DNA from: Pavlovales sp. CCMP2436
Lineage: Eukaryota; Haptophyta; Pavlovophyceae; Pavlovales
Assembly: GCA_026770615.1 (NCBI GenBank)
Contig: MU631759.1
Coordinates: forward strand, 14,238 to 26,737
DNA: 12,500 bases
Reading direction: 5' to 3'
This document shows, one piece after another, positions 6,052 through 12,500 of this stretch. Position 1 is the stretch's first letter; each line of letters opens with the position of its first letter. Both the position numbers and the translations under genes were made by a program. Below the pieces are notes generated by a model that saw nothing but the letters and a program-made list of their open reading frames with translations, did not search any database and was not told the origin of the DNA.

Positions 6052-6528
6052 GTAGTAACTAAGTACTAGTACCGTCAAAATCCTGAGCTGAAGAACCCCC
6101 GGATACAATAACCAACAAAGTTAGACCAGACAGATAGCCAAGGTCCCGCCATGCAAGCCATCAACTACTGTATTTACATGTAATTATATTTAGGATAGGG
6201 ATTCAAGCTGGTGCCTGACTGTTCTGAATGTTGTGCTAGTCTGAGCGCTGATATGTAATGGGCGATGCAGCGCTCAGACTAAAAACTTCCAAGAGCGCAT
6301 GGTACAGTCAGACGTTCGCGCTTGTTTATGGGATATTTATAACTTTTTTATTAATGGGCTCAGGTCCAGGGGTCTAGCCGTTGAAACTTAAATCCAGGCT
6401 ATCAGTAATATACGGTTTACCATATAGCGCGCGACCTATAACTTTGAAAACGCGCTGCTCATCGCGTTGTTTAACTAGCTAGTTGCCGATAGCCGCAGCT
6501 TCCCGCAGCCCGGGCGAAAGTTGGAGGC
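6052..6528. other. AT-rich intergenic region downstream of fibrillin
   Basis: No gene is seen. This is the 3' flank of the minus-strand fibrillin gene. It contains a perfect 14-bp hairpin (6237-6250 with 6268-6281) about 250 bp past the fibrillin stop. Confidence 0.5.
6237..6281 (-). terminator. 14-bp perfect hairpin 3' of fibrillin gene
   Basis: TAGTCTGAGCGCTG pairs perfectly with CAGCGCTCAGACTA around a 17-nt loop. Its position downstream of the fibrillin stop parallels the hairpin at the end of the ankyrin gene (642-692). A role in 3'-end formation is only inferred. Confidence 0.35.
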
Positions 6529-7702
6529 TCAAGCGGCGGGGGCGGGGGGCACCGCCTTCATTCGCCGGAGGACGAAGACGGAGCCACGGTTTCCGCGCGC
6601 CAACCGGAGCTCGTCGTCCAGGAAGGTCGTCTTGAGATACCCCCTCGACTCATTGGGCAGCAGCCTGAACGGCACCGGGTAGGGGAGGCGCAGCGGCTCG
6701 GCAAGGGGCTGCTTCGTGATCGGATTCTTAGACCAGATAAAAAAGGCGTTATCGAAACGGATGTTGAGCTGCCCGTCGTCATCGACCGAGTCCACTGCAG
6801 CCTCCAGATTCAGTCTGCCGCCGAGCGTGTCCTCAAAGTCGATCACGTTGACGAAGCGCGTGAGCGCCTCGTCCAGCGTTTGGTAGACGAGCGTGACCTG
6901 CCCGACGGAGCCAATCACAAACATGCAGGTTGATTAGTGCATGTTGATTAGTCGCACCGCACCCATTTGCATTTTGCCCGAAGGGCGGGGGTATGGGGGC
7001 GGAGCCCCCAGAAAAAAAGAGAGAAAAAAAACCGCCGCAGGCGTGGGTGTGTGTGGGGAGGGGGGGGAGGGGGGGGAGGGAGTGTCAAAAAGCAATGCGA
7101 TCCAACATGTGATGGACTTGGCTCGGACCTGCGCGACGGAGCCAATCACAAAGCGCTGGACGGGGCTCGGACCATTCTCAAGCAGGTAGGTCAACCTGTT
7201 GTCATTGGGGGTATAATCGGGACAGCCAGTGCGGGGAGGAGCGTCAAAGCGGGAACCCACAGAACGCTGCGGGCAGCAGTAGCAGGCAGCAGCAGCGAGC
7301 AGCTCACCACTCGGTGCTCTCGATGCCCGTGTTGCCGCGTAGCGTGTAGAGCAGCTGCCAGGCACCGGCCAGGAGACCTGTTGACTTTGGATCGTCCACC
7401 GGCCCTTCAGCCTCGAGGAGCGCAACCAGCTCGTCCAGCAGCCGCTTGTCCGAGAGCGTGGCGCGGCTGCCGCGCGCGGTCGACTCGCGGTCGCGCTCGA
7501 CGATGCCAAACAGCTGCGCCTTGGCCTCGGCGACTGAGACGGCGGGAGGCGCCGCCATCCGCGCCGCCATCCGCGCGCCAGGGGCAGACACGCACCGGAC
7601 GAACGCCGGGTGGCCCCAGACGGAGCGCATGGCGCCATGCGGCCCTTGGAGGGCACCGGCGAGCGCGAGCATTCCGAGCGCGCAACTCCAGATTCCGGCC
7701 AT
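6529..7702 (-). CDS. Plastid lipid-associated protein (PAP/fibrillin), 3 exons
   Basis: Proposed exons are 7702-7308, 7195-7129 and 6897-6529, giving 276 residues. The junctions are phase-compatible: GAGTG|GTGAGC to AACAG|G (phase 2), and CAG|GTC to CAG|GTC (phase 0). Residues 1-40 form a signal-like plus transit-like presequence (GMLALAGALQGPHGAMRSV). The fibrillin domain follows: LLAGAWQLLYT (about 110-120), PSPVQRFVIGSVAQ across exon 2, DFEDTLGGRLNLEA and IRFDNAFFIW in exon 3, PYPVPFRLL (226-234) and RLARGNRGSVFVL (252-264). This order matches the PAP_fibrillin family as I remember it, including plant PAP12-type members, which bind plastid lipids in plastoglobules or thylakoids. A CAG directly before the ATG suggests a 5'-UTR intron. 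Intron 2 is flanked by a 27-bp exon duplication. Confidence 0.85.
6895..6921 (-). repeat. 27-bp direct repeat, acceptor-side copy of fibrillin intron 2
   Basis: Matches 7126-7152 at 26 of 27 positions. On the gene strand both copies read TTTGTGATTGGCTCCGTCG, then (C/G)GCAG|GTC. In this copy the AG serves as the splice acceptor at 6898. Confidence 0.85.
7054..7080 (+). other. G-rich tract able to form a G-quadruplex (inside intron)
   Basis: Successive runs of 4, 8, 8 and 3 G separated by single A residues lie within fibrillin intron 2. On the gene strand this is a C-rich pyrimidine tract, followed by T-rich sequence and a GGGGGCTCCGCCCCC hairpin. It may serve as a splicing pyrimidine tract; quadruplex formation is a prediction. 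Confidence 0.5.
7126..7152 (-). repeat. 27-bp direct repeat, donor-side copy of fibrillin intron 2
   Basis: Copy of 6895-6921. Here the segment codes for FVIGSVAQ and its GT (from 7128) is the intron donor. The resulting 231-bp intron runs from the GT of this copy to the AG of the other. Confidence 0.85.
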
Positions 7703-7732
7703 GCTGGATGAGGAGGTGGGTTGTCTTTTTTA

Positions 7733-7750
7733 ATAATAGTTCTTTTAACG
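7733..7750 (-). repeat. 18-bp element shared by two pre-acceptor regions, copy 2
   Basis: Identical to 3324-3341. It lies 31 bases upstream of the fibrillin ATG and is followed by ACAACCCACCTCCTCATCCAG directly before the start codon. That arrangement resembles the 3' end of a 5'-UTR intron. Confidence 0.5.
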
Positions 7751-7893
7751 TCCCCCGACTTGCAGCCCGAAGGCGAAATGTCATACGGTGTAACACGAAT
7801 AAATAACGACCTCGAGCGCTCAAGGACCCTAGACGTAAAACGTAAACGCTGAGGGGTAATGGTGTACACCACCCTTGAGCGGGCTTTTTTTGC

Positions 7894-7996
7894 GAGGTGA
7901 CGTACCTACGCGCTGCGCAGCCGGCTGCATGAGCAGGGCCGAGCAGTTGCGCAGCTTGCGCGTATGTTTGACTAGGGTGCATTCCCAGCTGCCACA
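7894..7996 (+). pseudogene. Relic of HGCPWD ankyrin-gene 3' end
   Basis: GAGGTG..TACCTACGCGCTGCGCAGCC to GCATGA encodes YLRAAQPAA-stop. It matches the last codons of the ankyrin gene at 10612-11841 (YLRTVQPTA-stop). Similarity continues into the 3' UTR: GAGCAGTTGCGCAGCTTGCG, CGTATG, and GGGTGCA..CAGCTGCCA. No ankyrin repeats precede it, so it is a 5'-truncated fragment. Confidence 0.55.
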
Positions 7997-8130
7997 CCAC
8001 GATTTTTTTTAATTTTAAACTAGGCTTATTAAGTGCCCTTTCCTTCGCCTTGCCTGAACGGGCACTTGGCTGGTGTCGAAGGGAGCTTCGAGCAACCGTC
8101 CCTGGGCACCGGGACACGGGCCAGGTAGAG

Positions 8131-9372
8131 ATGCGGCGTCCGTGCTGCGCGCCTCGGTCGCTCCTGCTCGCGGCTGCGCTGGCGACCCTGGCCACGCCCA
8201 CTCGCCTCGGCGGAGCCCGCACGCTGTTGAGGACCCGGCCATGTGCGAGGGGACTGGTGTGCATGAACGACCTGCGCGGCGAGGACGGCGCGCGGCGCAG
8301 GCTGATTGAGCTGATTGGCGCTACCTCCGACGCCAGCGACGCCTCGCGCTCCGACGCGCAGTGGGGGTCGCTCTACGCGCGCGCGCGGCAGGAGGGTTTG
8401 CTCTCCGGATTTGGCAGATGGCGACTCTCCGTGCTGCGACCCATGAGCGACAGCGATCTCGAGCGGGAGGTCGGCCTCCCTGCCTCGGCGCTGCGCCCGC
8501 TCCGCCCAGGTGCCGAGCGCAACCCGCTGGTCTCACAGTGGGCGCTTTGCCTCCAGTGGCTGGTCACCGGGGTCGCAGCCTACGCCACCATCCGGGGCAG
8601 CGCCGAGCTGGGCGGGCTGGTCACCCGCGAGGCGCACTGCTGGGCCCTCTTTGCGCTTGCGATGGAGCACACGCTCTTCGGCTCTCCTCTTACGCGCGCG
8701 GCGGTCTCGGCGCTCAACGGCGAGTACGAACGCAAGCTGGCGTCGCACGAGGCAGGGCATCTGCTCGCCGCATACCTCCTCGGGCTACCCGTGTGTGGCT
8801 ACCGCTTGCTTGGTCCCGTGAGCCTCCCGCAGACCACCTTCTTCCACCCGCAGCTGAGCCTGCAGCAGAGTGCCGGGCATGGCATCACGGACGAGACGCT
8901 CGCGCAGCTCGCGGTGGTGCTGATGTCCGGCCTGGCTGCCGAGAGCCTCGACTACGGCTTCGCGGAGGGAGGCGTGGCCGATGAGCAGATGCTAGCAGAC
9001 ATTGCACTGCGGTACCGCCCGGAGTGGTCCGGCAGGGCAGACCAGTCCGGGTCCGTCTGGGACAGTCCGGGGCAGTCCGGCTCGCGCCTCGCGCAGTTGG
9101 AGCAGTGGAGCAGCTGCGAGGCCGTGCTGCTCCTCCGCGAGAATCGGGATGCGCACATCAGGCTCGCAGCCGCGATGCGCAGGCGCGCGCCGCTGGGCGA
9201 GTGCCTCGCGGTCATATCGCAGGCAGTCGGCGCTGGCTGTGTGGAGGTAGAGGTGGACGCGGCGCGCGTGCTGGGCGGGCGTGGTGCGCTGCCGGACCAA
9301 GGGAGGCCGGACCGTCCTGGCCTGGGTGCACCGCCCGCGCAGCCGCTGCCGCTCAGCGCGCGCTACGAATAA
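8131..9372 (+). CDS. FtsH-type (M41-like) zinc metalloprotease-like protein without AAA domain
   Basis: A 413-residue intronless frame from ATG 8131; the in-frame ATG at 8104-upstream position 8050 is less likely because 8131 opens directly onto a targeting-like sequence (MRRPCCAPRSLLLAAALATL). A hydrophobic segment lies at about 133-155 (SQWALCLQWLVTGVAAYATI). The zinc-binding HEAGH is at 206-210 (ASHEAGHLLAAYLLGLPVCG), and LMSGLAAESLDYGFAEGG holds the probable third-ligand region. The C-terminal part contains EAVLLLRENRDAHIRLAAAM. No Walker A/B ATPase domain is present. From memory this matches plant and algal chloroplast M41-like proteins such as VIR3 and its relatives, thought to act in thylakoid protein quality control or chloroplast biogenesis. 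An in-frame insertion at about 9027-9084 with three CAGTCCGG repeats (ADQSGSVWDSPGQSGS) looks recent. Confidence 0.75.
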   Translation: MRRPCCAPRSLLLAAALATLATPTRLGGARTLLRTRPCARGLVCMNDLRGEDGARRRLIELIGATSDASDASRSDAQWGSLYARARQEGLLSGFGRWRLSVLRPMSDSDLEREVGLPASALRPLRPGAERNPLVSQWALCLQWLVTGVAAYATIRGSAELGGLVTREAHCWALFALAMEHTLFGSPLTRAAVSALNGEYERKLASHEAGHLLAAYLLGLPVCGYRLLGPVSLPQTTFFHPQLSLQQSAGHGITDETLAQLAVVLMSGLAAESLDYGFAEGGVADEQMLADIALRYRPEWSGRADQSGSVWDSPGQSGSRLAQLEQWSSCEAVLLLRENRDAHIRLAAAMRRRAPLGECLAVISQAVGAGCVEVEVDAARVLGGRGALPDQGRPDRPGLGAPPAQPLPLSARYE

Positions 9373-10528
9373 TCCGAATAGCCTCAGCCGTGGGCGGGGT
9401 CCCCAGGAAGTAGAATACTCCCGTCTTAATATTCCAAGGTTCATAGCTAGAAACAATACAGTCGCAGAGCGGGGATCAGTGATGATTCAGGGATATTATT
9501 AAAGACATATTTACTTACTTTATAACAGAATCTGAGATATTATTGCTATGCATCCCATAGAGGCCAGCCGCTAGAATTTGGTCCCTGACCTTCAAATATG
9601 TGAAAATAATGCAAATGGTCTTGCAGCAGGTTGACCAGCAGCACGCACGCGCTAGGCATTCATTCAACTTCCGCGATCGACTGCGAGGCTTACTCACACA
9701 CGTCCTTTATCACCTACAAATACTTTCTGGTCCTGCCACCACAAACCACACATAACTACCAATTAATATAATTCCCATCGGACTATAGAGCCCAAATAAT
9801 TCCCAAAGAATATAGTGCTCCCCAGCACACGGCAGGGCTCGCAGGGGGGACGTTTGCCCGTCGCATAAGCTTGCCTCGGCGCGCAGAAGCTTGGCCAGCT
9901 TTAGCACGAGGCACGCCTCAGGTCAGGCCTCAGCTTACTGCAGTGGGTCGAGCGGCAGTGAGTCAGGCAATTCTCACCAAGTGAGTGCCTAGCTGATCCA
10001 AGGGCCGCGTCATTTGACAGCACACAGTTTCGAAGTTAGTTACTTACCGATGGAACTTTTTGACCCCGTTTTGACCCAAACCAGACTATGACGGCCCGGA
10101 AGCACACGAGGAGGGAAACCACGCAAACAGCAAGCACACGCCAGAACCACATTCATGCGCTCACCCAGAATGGCAGGCACAGAACAAATACCAATTCGAG
10201 TCATACACAGCGACATCACGACTCACTTTCGAGGAACTCAAGCTCGCACACACCAATAACAGACCTAAAGAAGTATAGTTTGTTGAGGAAAGAAAGTTTG
10301 TTCAGTTAAGAGGAGGATTATTGAGTCACCCTGTCCGGCCGGCTAGGGACCCCTTGTTGGGAATCGTGGCCGGGGGAAGGAGATAGCAGCCGCCCCCGTG
10401 AAAAGGGGCTGCTTCGGCGAGCTGCGCACACAGCGCACGTCGTTCTAATTTTATACCATATTCTCATAATTATGTAGTTATCCCAAATATTCGAAGTTAG
10501 TTATTATGCGTGCGCTCCGTCCCAACGC
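9373..10528. other. Long AT-rich stretch without convincing gene
   Basis: Open frames here (the longest is 73 codons at 10088-10309, Thr/His/Ser-rich) show no recognisable protein. Visible items are an ATTAAA poly(A)-like site near 9496 serving the metalloprotease gene, an exact 14-bp direct repeat (10029-10042 and 10490-10503), and a GC-rich island at about 10325-10435 with a small stem (10385-10396 with 10405-10413). Confidence 0.5.
10029..10042. repeat. 14-bp direct repeat, copy 1 (copy 2 at 10490-10503)
   Basis: TTCGAAGTTAGTTA occurs at both positions, 447 bp apart. It could be a target-site duplication around an inserted segment that includes the GC-rich island, but an exact 14-mer pair can arise by chance in a window this size. 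Confidence 0.35.
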
Positions 10529-10537
10529 TATTTAAAT
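10529..10537 (+). promoter_or_regulatory. TATA-like box of ankyrin gene
   Basis: TATTTAAAT lies 75 bp upstream of the ATG at 10612 and is the only AT-rich patch in a GC-richer upstream segment. It is a plausible core promoter; there is no transcript evidence. Confidence 0.35.
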
Positions 10538-10611
10538 TCGCCTTTGGTTAAAAACGTAGGTTTGAAAATATGGTGACTTGCTCCGTCGCTTTATTTTTCC
10601 CTGTTTTGACC

Positions 10612-11841
10612 ATGACGGACGGAGCGCGAAGCGCGGCCGTCCATAGCATTCGCAGGCGGCTCGAACGGCACGAGCGTGTGCTTCTCCAGCATCGTGGCGT
10701 CGAAGTGGGTGAGATGGTAATCGACCTCGAGGCCGACCTGCTGCGCGTAGCAAGCTCCATGCGCACTAACGCGCGGCTCGCGGCGGCCGCCAAGTCGGTG
10801 TCGGAGCCCTCGCTGCTGCTCCGCGCCCTCGCCGGCGACTTGCTCCGCGTCGTCGCCAAGCTCCACCCCGACGCCGCCTGCACATGCCTCCGGCTTGTGT
10901 TCACGGCCTTCCGCGACCACTCGGGCAAGCCCGAGAAGAAGTGCGTCGTGGACTTCCTTCACACGCGCGCGCTCGCGGTGTACGCGTGGGAGCATATGCC
11001 TGGGTTCATCCCACGGGAGCCCATCAGTCATGCTCATCTTCGCCGCGTCCGTCGGCTGCGTGGACATCTTCGAGGAGCTGGTCGATAACCGGCAGTGCAA
11101 GCTCACAGCAGGCGCGTGCGCTGCTGCGGCGGGAAATGGGAACCAGGACGCGCTGGCCTGGCTCCTCCACTCGCGCGGCTGCCCGTGGGATGTGACACCT
11201 GCTCGGAGGCTGCTCGGGTAGGGCACCTCGAGGTGCTGAGGTACGTGCACGAGTATGGCTGCCCGTGGGATAGCGACACCTACTCGGAGGCTGCCCAGGC
11301 AGGGCACTTTGAGGTGCTGCGCTACGCGCACGAGCACGGCTGCTCGTGGGATGGTGACATCTGCTTGGAGGCTGCTCAAGGACGGCACCTCGAGGTGCTG
11401 CGGTACGCGCACGAGCACGGCTGCTCGTTGCACGACGACACGTGCCTTTTAGCTTCTACATACGGGCATCTCGAGGTGCTGCGGTACGCGTACGAGCACG
11501 GCTGCCCGTGGGACAGCAACACCTGCGGGAATGCTGCGTCGGGAGGGCACCTCGAGGTGCTGCGGTACGCGCACGAGCACGGTTGCGAGTAGGATAGCAA
11601 CACCTGCGCTGCGGCTGCTGAGGAAGGGCACCTCGAGGTGCTGCGGTACGCGCACGAGCACGGCTGCGAGTGGGACAGCAACACCAGCTCTCTAGCTTCG
11701 ATAATAGCACACCTTGAGATGCTGCGGTACGTGCACGAGCACGGCTGCCCGGTACAATGGGAGTGGTGCCTTGATAGGGCAAAGCGGTTTGGAAATGCCG
11801 AGGTGTTGGCTTACTTGCGCACTGTGCAGCCAACTGCATGA
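10612..11841 (+). pseudogene. HGCPWD ankyrin-repeat gene with two frame changes and a stop
   Basis: The ATG at 10612 (alternative 10570) opens a non-repeat N-terminal domain. It is helical, with RRRLERHERVLLQHRGVEVG, LLRALAGDLLRVVAKLHPDA and DFLHTRALAVYAWEHMPGFI. Near 11030 the sense moves from frame 1 to frame 2 (VMLIFAASVGCVDIFEELV). Near 11190, where DV-DTCSEA is expected, it returns to frame 1. The HGCPWD units follow to 11841 and end in EVLAYLRTVQPTA. A TAG at 11590-11592 replaces the expected Trp of HGCEWD, with coding resuming in the same frame. Three lesions make this a probable pseudogene or truncated allele; read-through or assembly error is less likely. Repeat units are nearly identical at DNA level to those at 1-495, so family expansion or gene conversion is likely. 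Confidence 0.75.
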
Positions 11842-12163
11842 ACGCAGTTGCCGAGCAGCTGCGCAGCTCGCGCGTATGCACATCATCTCTTGGGTGCAGC
11901 TGCCATTTGTTGCCGCCATTCACAGGAGGTGCCACAGCAGGCGCAAGACTGTGATTAATTGAAGTTCAACTACAGAGTCGACGCTGTAATTATCTCACTG
12001 TCGCACTGATTTTTTATATTTACAAATGCACCCTGTGTGCAACTTATTACCAACATATTAGTTATTCTAAGTAGAATACATCAGTTCTATAAATAGCGCC
12101 TGATCTGATCGCATTTGCTCTCATACGCGCTGGCCTCTGTCAGCTCTGGAGAGGCCACACGCC
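11842..12163. other. Intergenic region with TATA-like box
   Basis: No gene is seen. The first part is the ankyrin 3' UTR, whose start is shared with the relic at 7894-7996. A well-formed TATAAATAG lies at 12088-12096 on the plus strand, but no coding sequence on that strand follows within the window. Confidence 0.4.
12088..12096 (+). promoter_or_regulatory. TATAAATAG TATA-box candidate
   Basis: A consensus TATA motif. Downstream plus-strand DNA (12164-12436) appears to be coding on the other strand, so the motif may be fortuitous, drive an antisense RNA, or serve a gene with a distal first exon. Confidence 0.25.
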
Positions 12164-12436
12164 TCACATGCGCTGCTCGTTGGGCCTGAGCGCCTGTCGG
12201 ACAGTGCTGCGCAGTCCGTGCGCGACGTACGCCGCCTCGTCCGCGTCATCCGGCGGTCGCTTGGGGTGTCCGACCAAAGTATCGAACTTGTCCGAGAGGG
12301 CGTACAGGATGGCCCCGGTCCCCGCGCGCATCGTGTGCGCGTTGAACTGCGCGCCGCCGGCGCCCTGCGGCGCGCTGGAGAGCGTGGTGTTGGCGAGCGA
12401 CGCGTGCAGCCACGCGAGGTGCTCCACCCACGCGAC
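12164..12436 (-). CDS. Terminal exon of unrecognised minus-strand gene
   Basis: After the acceptor TATGTAATGCAG| (ending 12437) the minus strand encodes VAWVEHLAWLHASLANTTLS, AQFNAHTMRAGTGAILYALS and DKFDTLVGHPKRPPDDADEA, then AYVAHGLRSTVRQAL, stopping at 12164. The 90 codons are in phase 0 and look like real protein, but I do not recognise the family. The upstream exons lie beyond the window. The intron before it carries the same 30-bp sequence as the intron at 2087. Confidence 0.5.
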   Translation of the reverse strand, partial: VAWVEHLAWLHASLANTTLSSAPQGAGGAQFNAHTMRAGTGAILYALSDKFDTLVGHPKRPPDDADEAAYVAHGLRSTVRQALRPNEQRM

Positions 12437-12470
12437 CTGCATTACATACATGTTGAATATTATTAGTAGC

Positions 12471-12500
12471 GGCTCAGCATGGTTCAAAAGGTGGTGTTCG
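12471..12500 (-). repeat. Introner-like intron repeat, copy 2 (cut by window end)
   Basis: Matches 2087-2116 at 27 of 30 positions in the same orientation. It lies 34 bases upstream of the acceptor of the 12164-12436 exon. The copy continues past base 12500, where copy 1 would predict the GTGAGT donor. Confidence 0.5.

Noticed and set aside
7267..7307. Shorter fibrillin intron 1 (41 nt) ending at GCCCGCAG
   Set aside because: The acceptor phase does not fit the GTGAGC donor; AACAG|G at 7196 keeps the frame and gives a continuous fibrillin sequence.
6967..7806. 279-codon plus-strand frame
   Set aside because: Antisense to the fibrillin gene and its introns; low-complexity Gly/Arg content.
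7407..8264. 285-codon minus-strand frame
   Set aside because: It runs out of frame through fibrillin exon 1 and antisense to the metalloprotease start; composition is Arg/Pro-rich shadow sequence.
8361..8984. 207-codon plus-strand frame inside the metalloprotease
   Set aside because: It is a GC-driven shadow in another frame of a gene with clear family motifs.
10088..10309. 73-codon Thr/His/Ser-rich plus-strand frame
   Set aside because: No family features, no good start context, and it lies in AT-rich DNA without conserved codon pattern.

Overview
The window looks like nuclear DNA of a eukaryotic microalga with a complex (secondary) plastid, most likely a haptophyte or a stramenopile. Four things point that way. 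Genes carry spliceosomal GT-AG introns with matching phases. Two proteins begin with a signal-peptide-like stretch followed by a transit-like stretch. Two genes belong to plastid-associated families (PAP/fibrillin, and an M41-type metalloprotease without ATPase). Ankyrin-type repeats with the HGCPWD motif are abundant; from memory these are typical of such algae and of giant viruses. No tRNA, rRNA, CRISPR array or bacterial operon structure was seen.

Layout. 1-682: the 3' part of a decayed HGCPWD ankyrin-repeat gene (+), ending in a strong hairpin and a poly(A) signal. 949-1020 and 5980-6051: a 72-bp inverted-repeat pair enclosing about 5 kb. 1228-4142: a probable multi-exon minus-strand gene with Gly-rich, Pro-rich, helical and ankyrin parts, followed by an Ala/Pro-rich terminal exon whose linkage is uncertain. 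4132-4857: an HNH/NUMOD-type endonuclease-like protein (+) with a plastid-type presequence. 5205-5974: unrecognised coding sequence (+), perhaps broken. 6529-7702: a three-exon PAP/fibrillin gene (-). 7894-7996: a relic of an ankyrin-gene 3' end. 8131-9372: an intronless HEAGH metalloprotease-like gene (+). 9373-10528: AT-rich, no convincing gene. 10612-11841: a second HGCPWD ankyrin gene (+) with two frame changes and a stop. 12164-12436: the terminal exon of an unrecognised minus-strand gene that continues beyond the window.

Two signals stand out. First, introns here repeatedly sit beside near-identical copies of exon sequence. The clearest is fibrillin intron 2, whose donor and acceptor lie at the same AG|GT in two copies of a 27-bp segment, as expected if the intron arose by tandem duplication. 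Similar 46-bp, 33-bp and about 28-bp duplications occur in the Gly-rich/ankyrin gene, and a 30-bp intron sequence recurs at 2087 and 12471. Second, the HNH protein and fibrillin share about 85 nt of homologous presequence although their mature parts are unrelated, which suggests a targeting module was copied onto a mobile-type nuclease. All splice sites and protein families were judged by eye; no search or alignment program was run.
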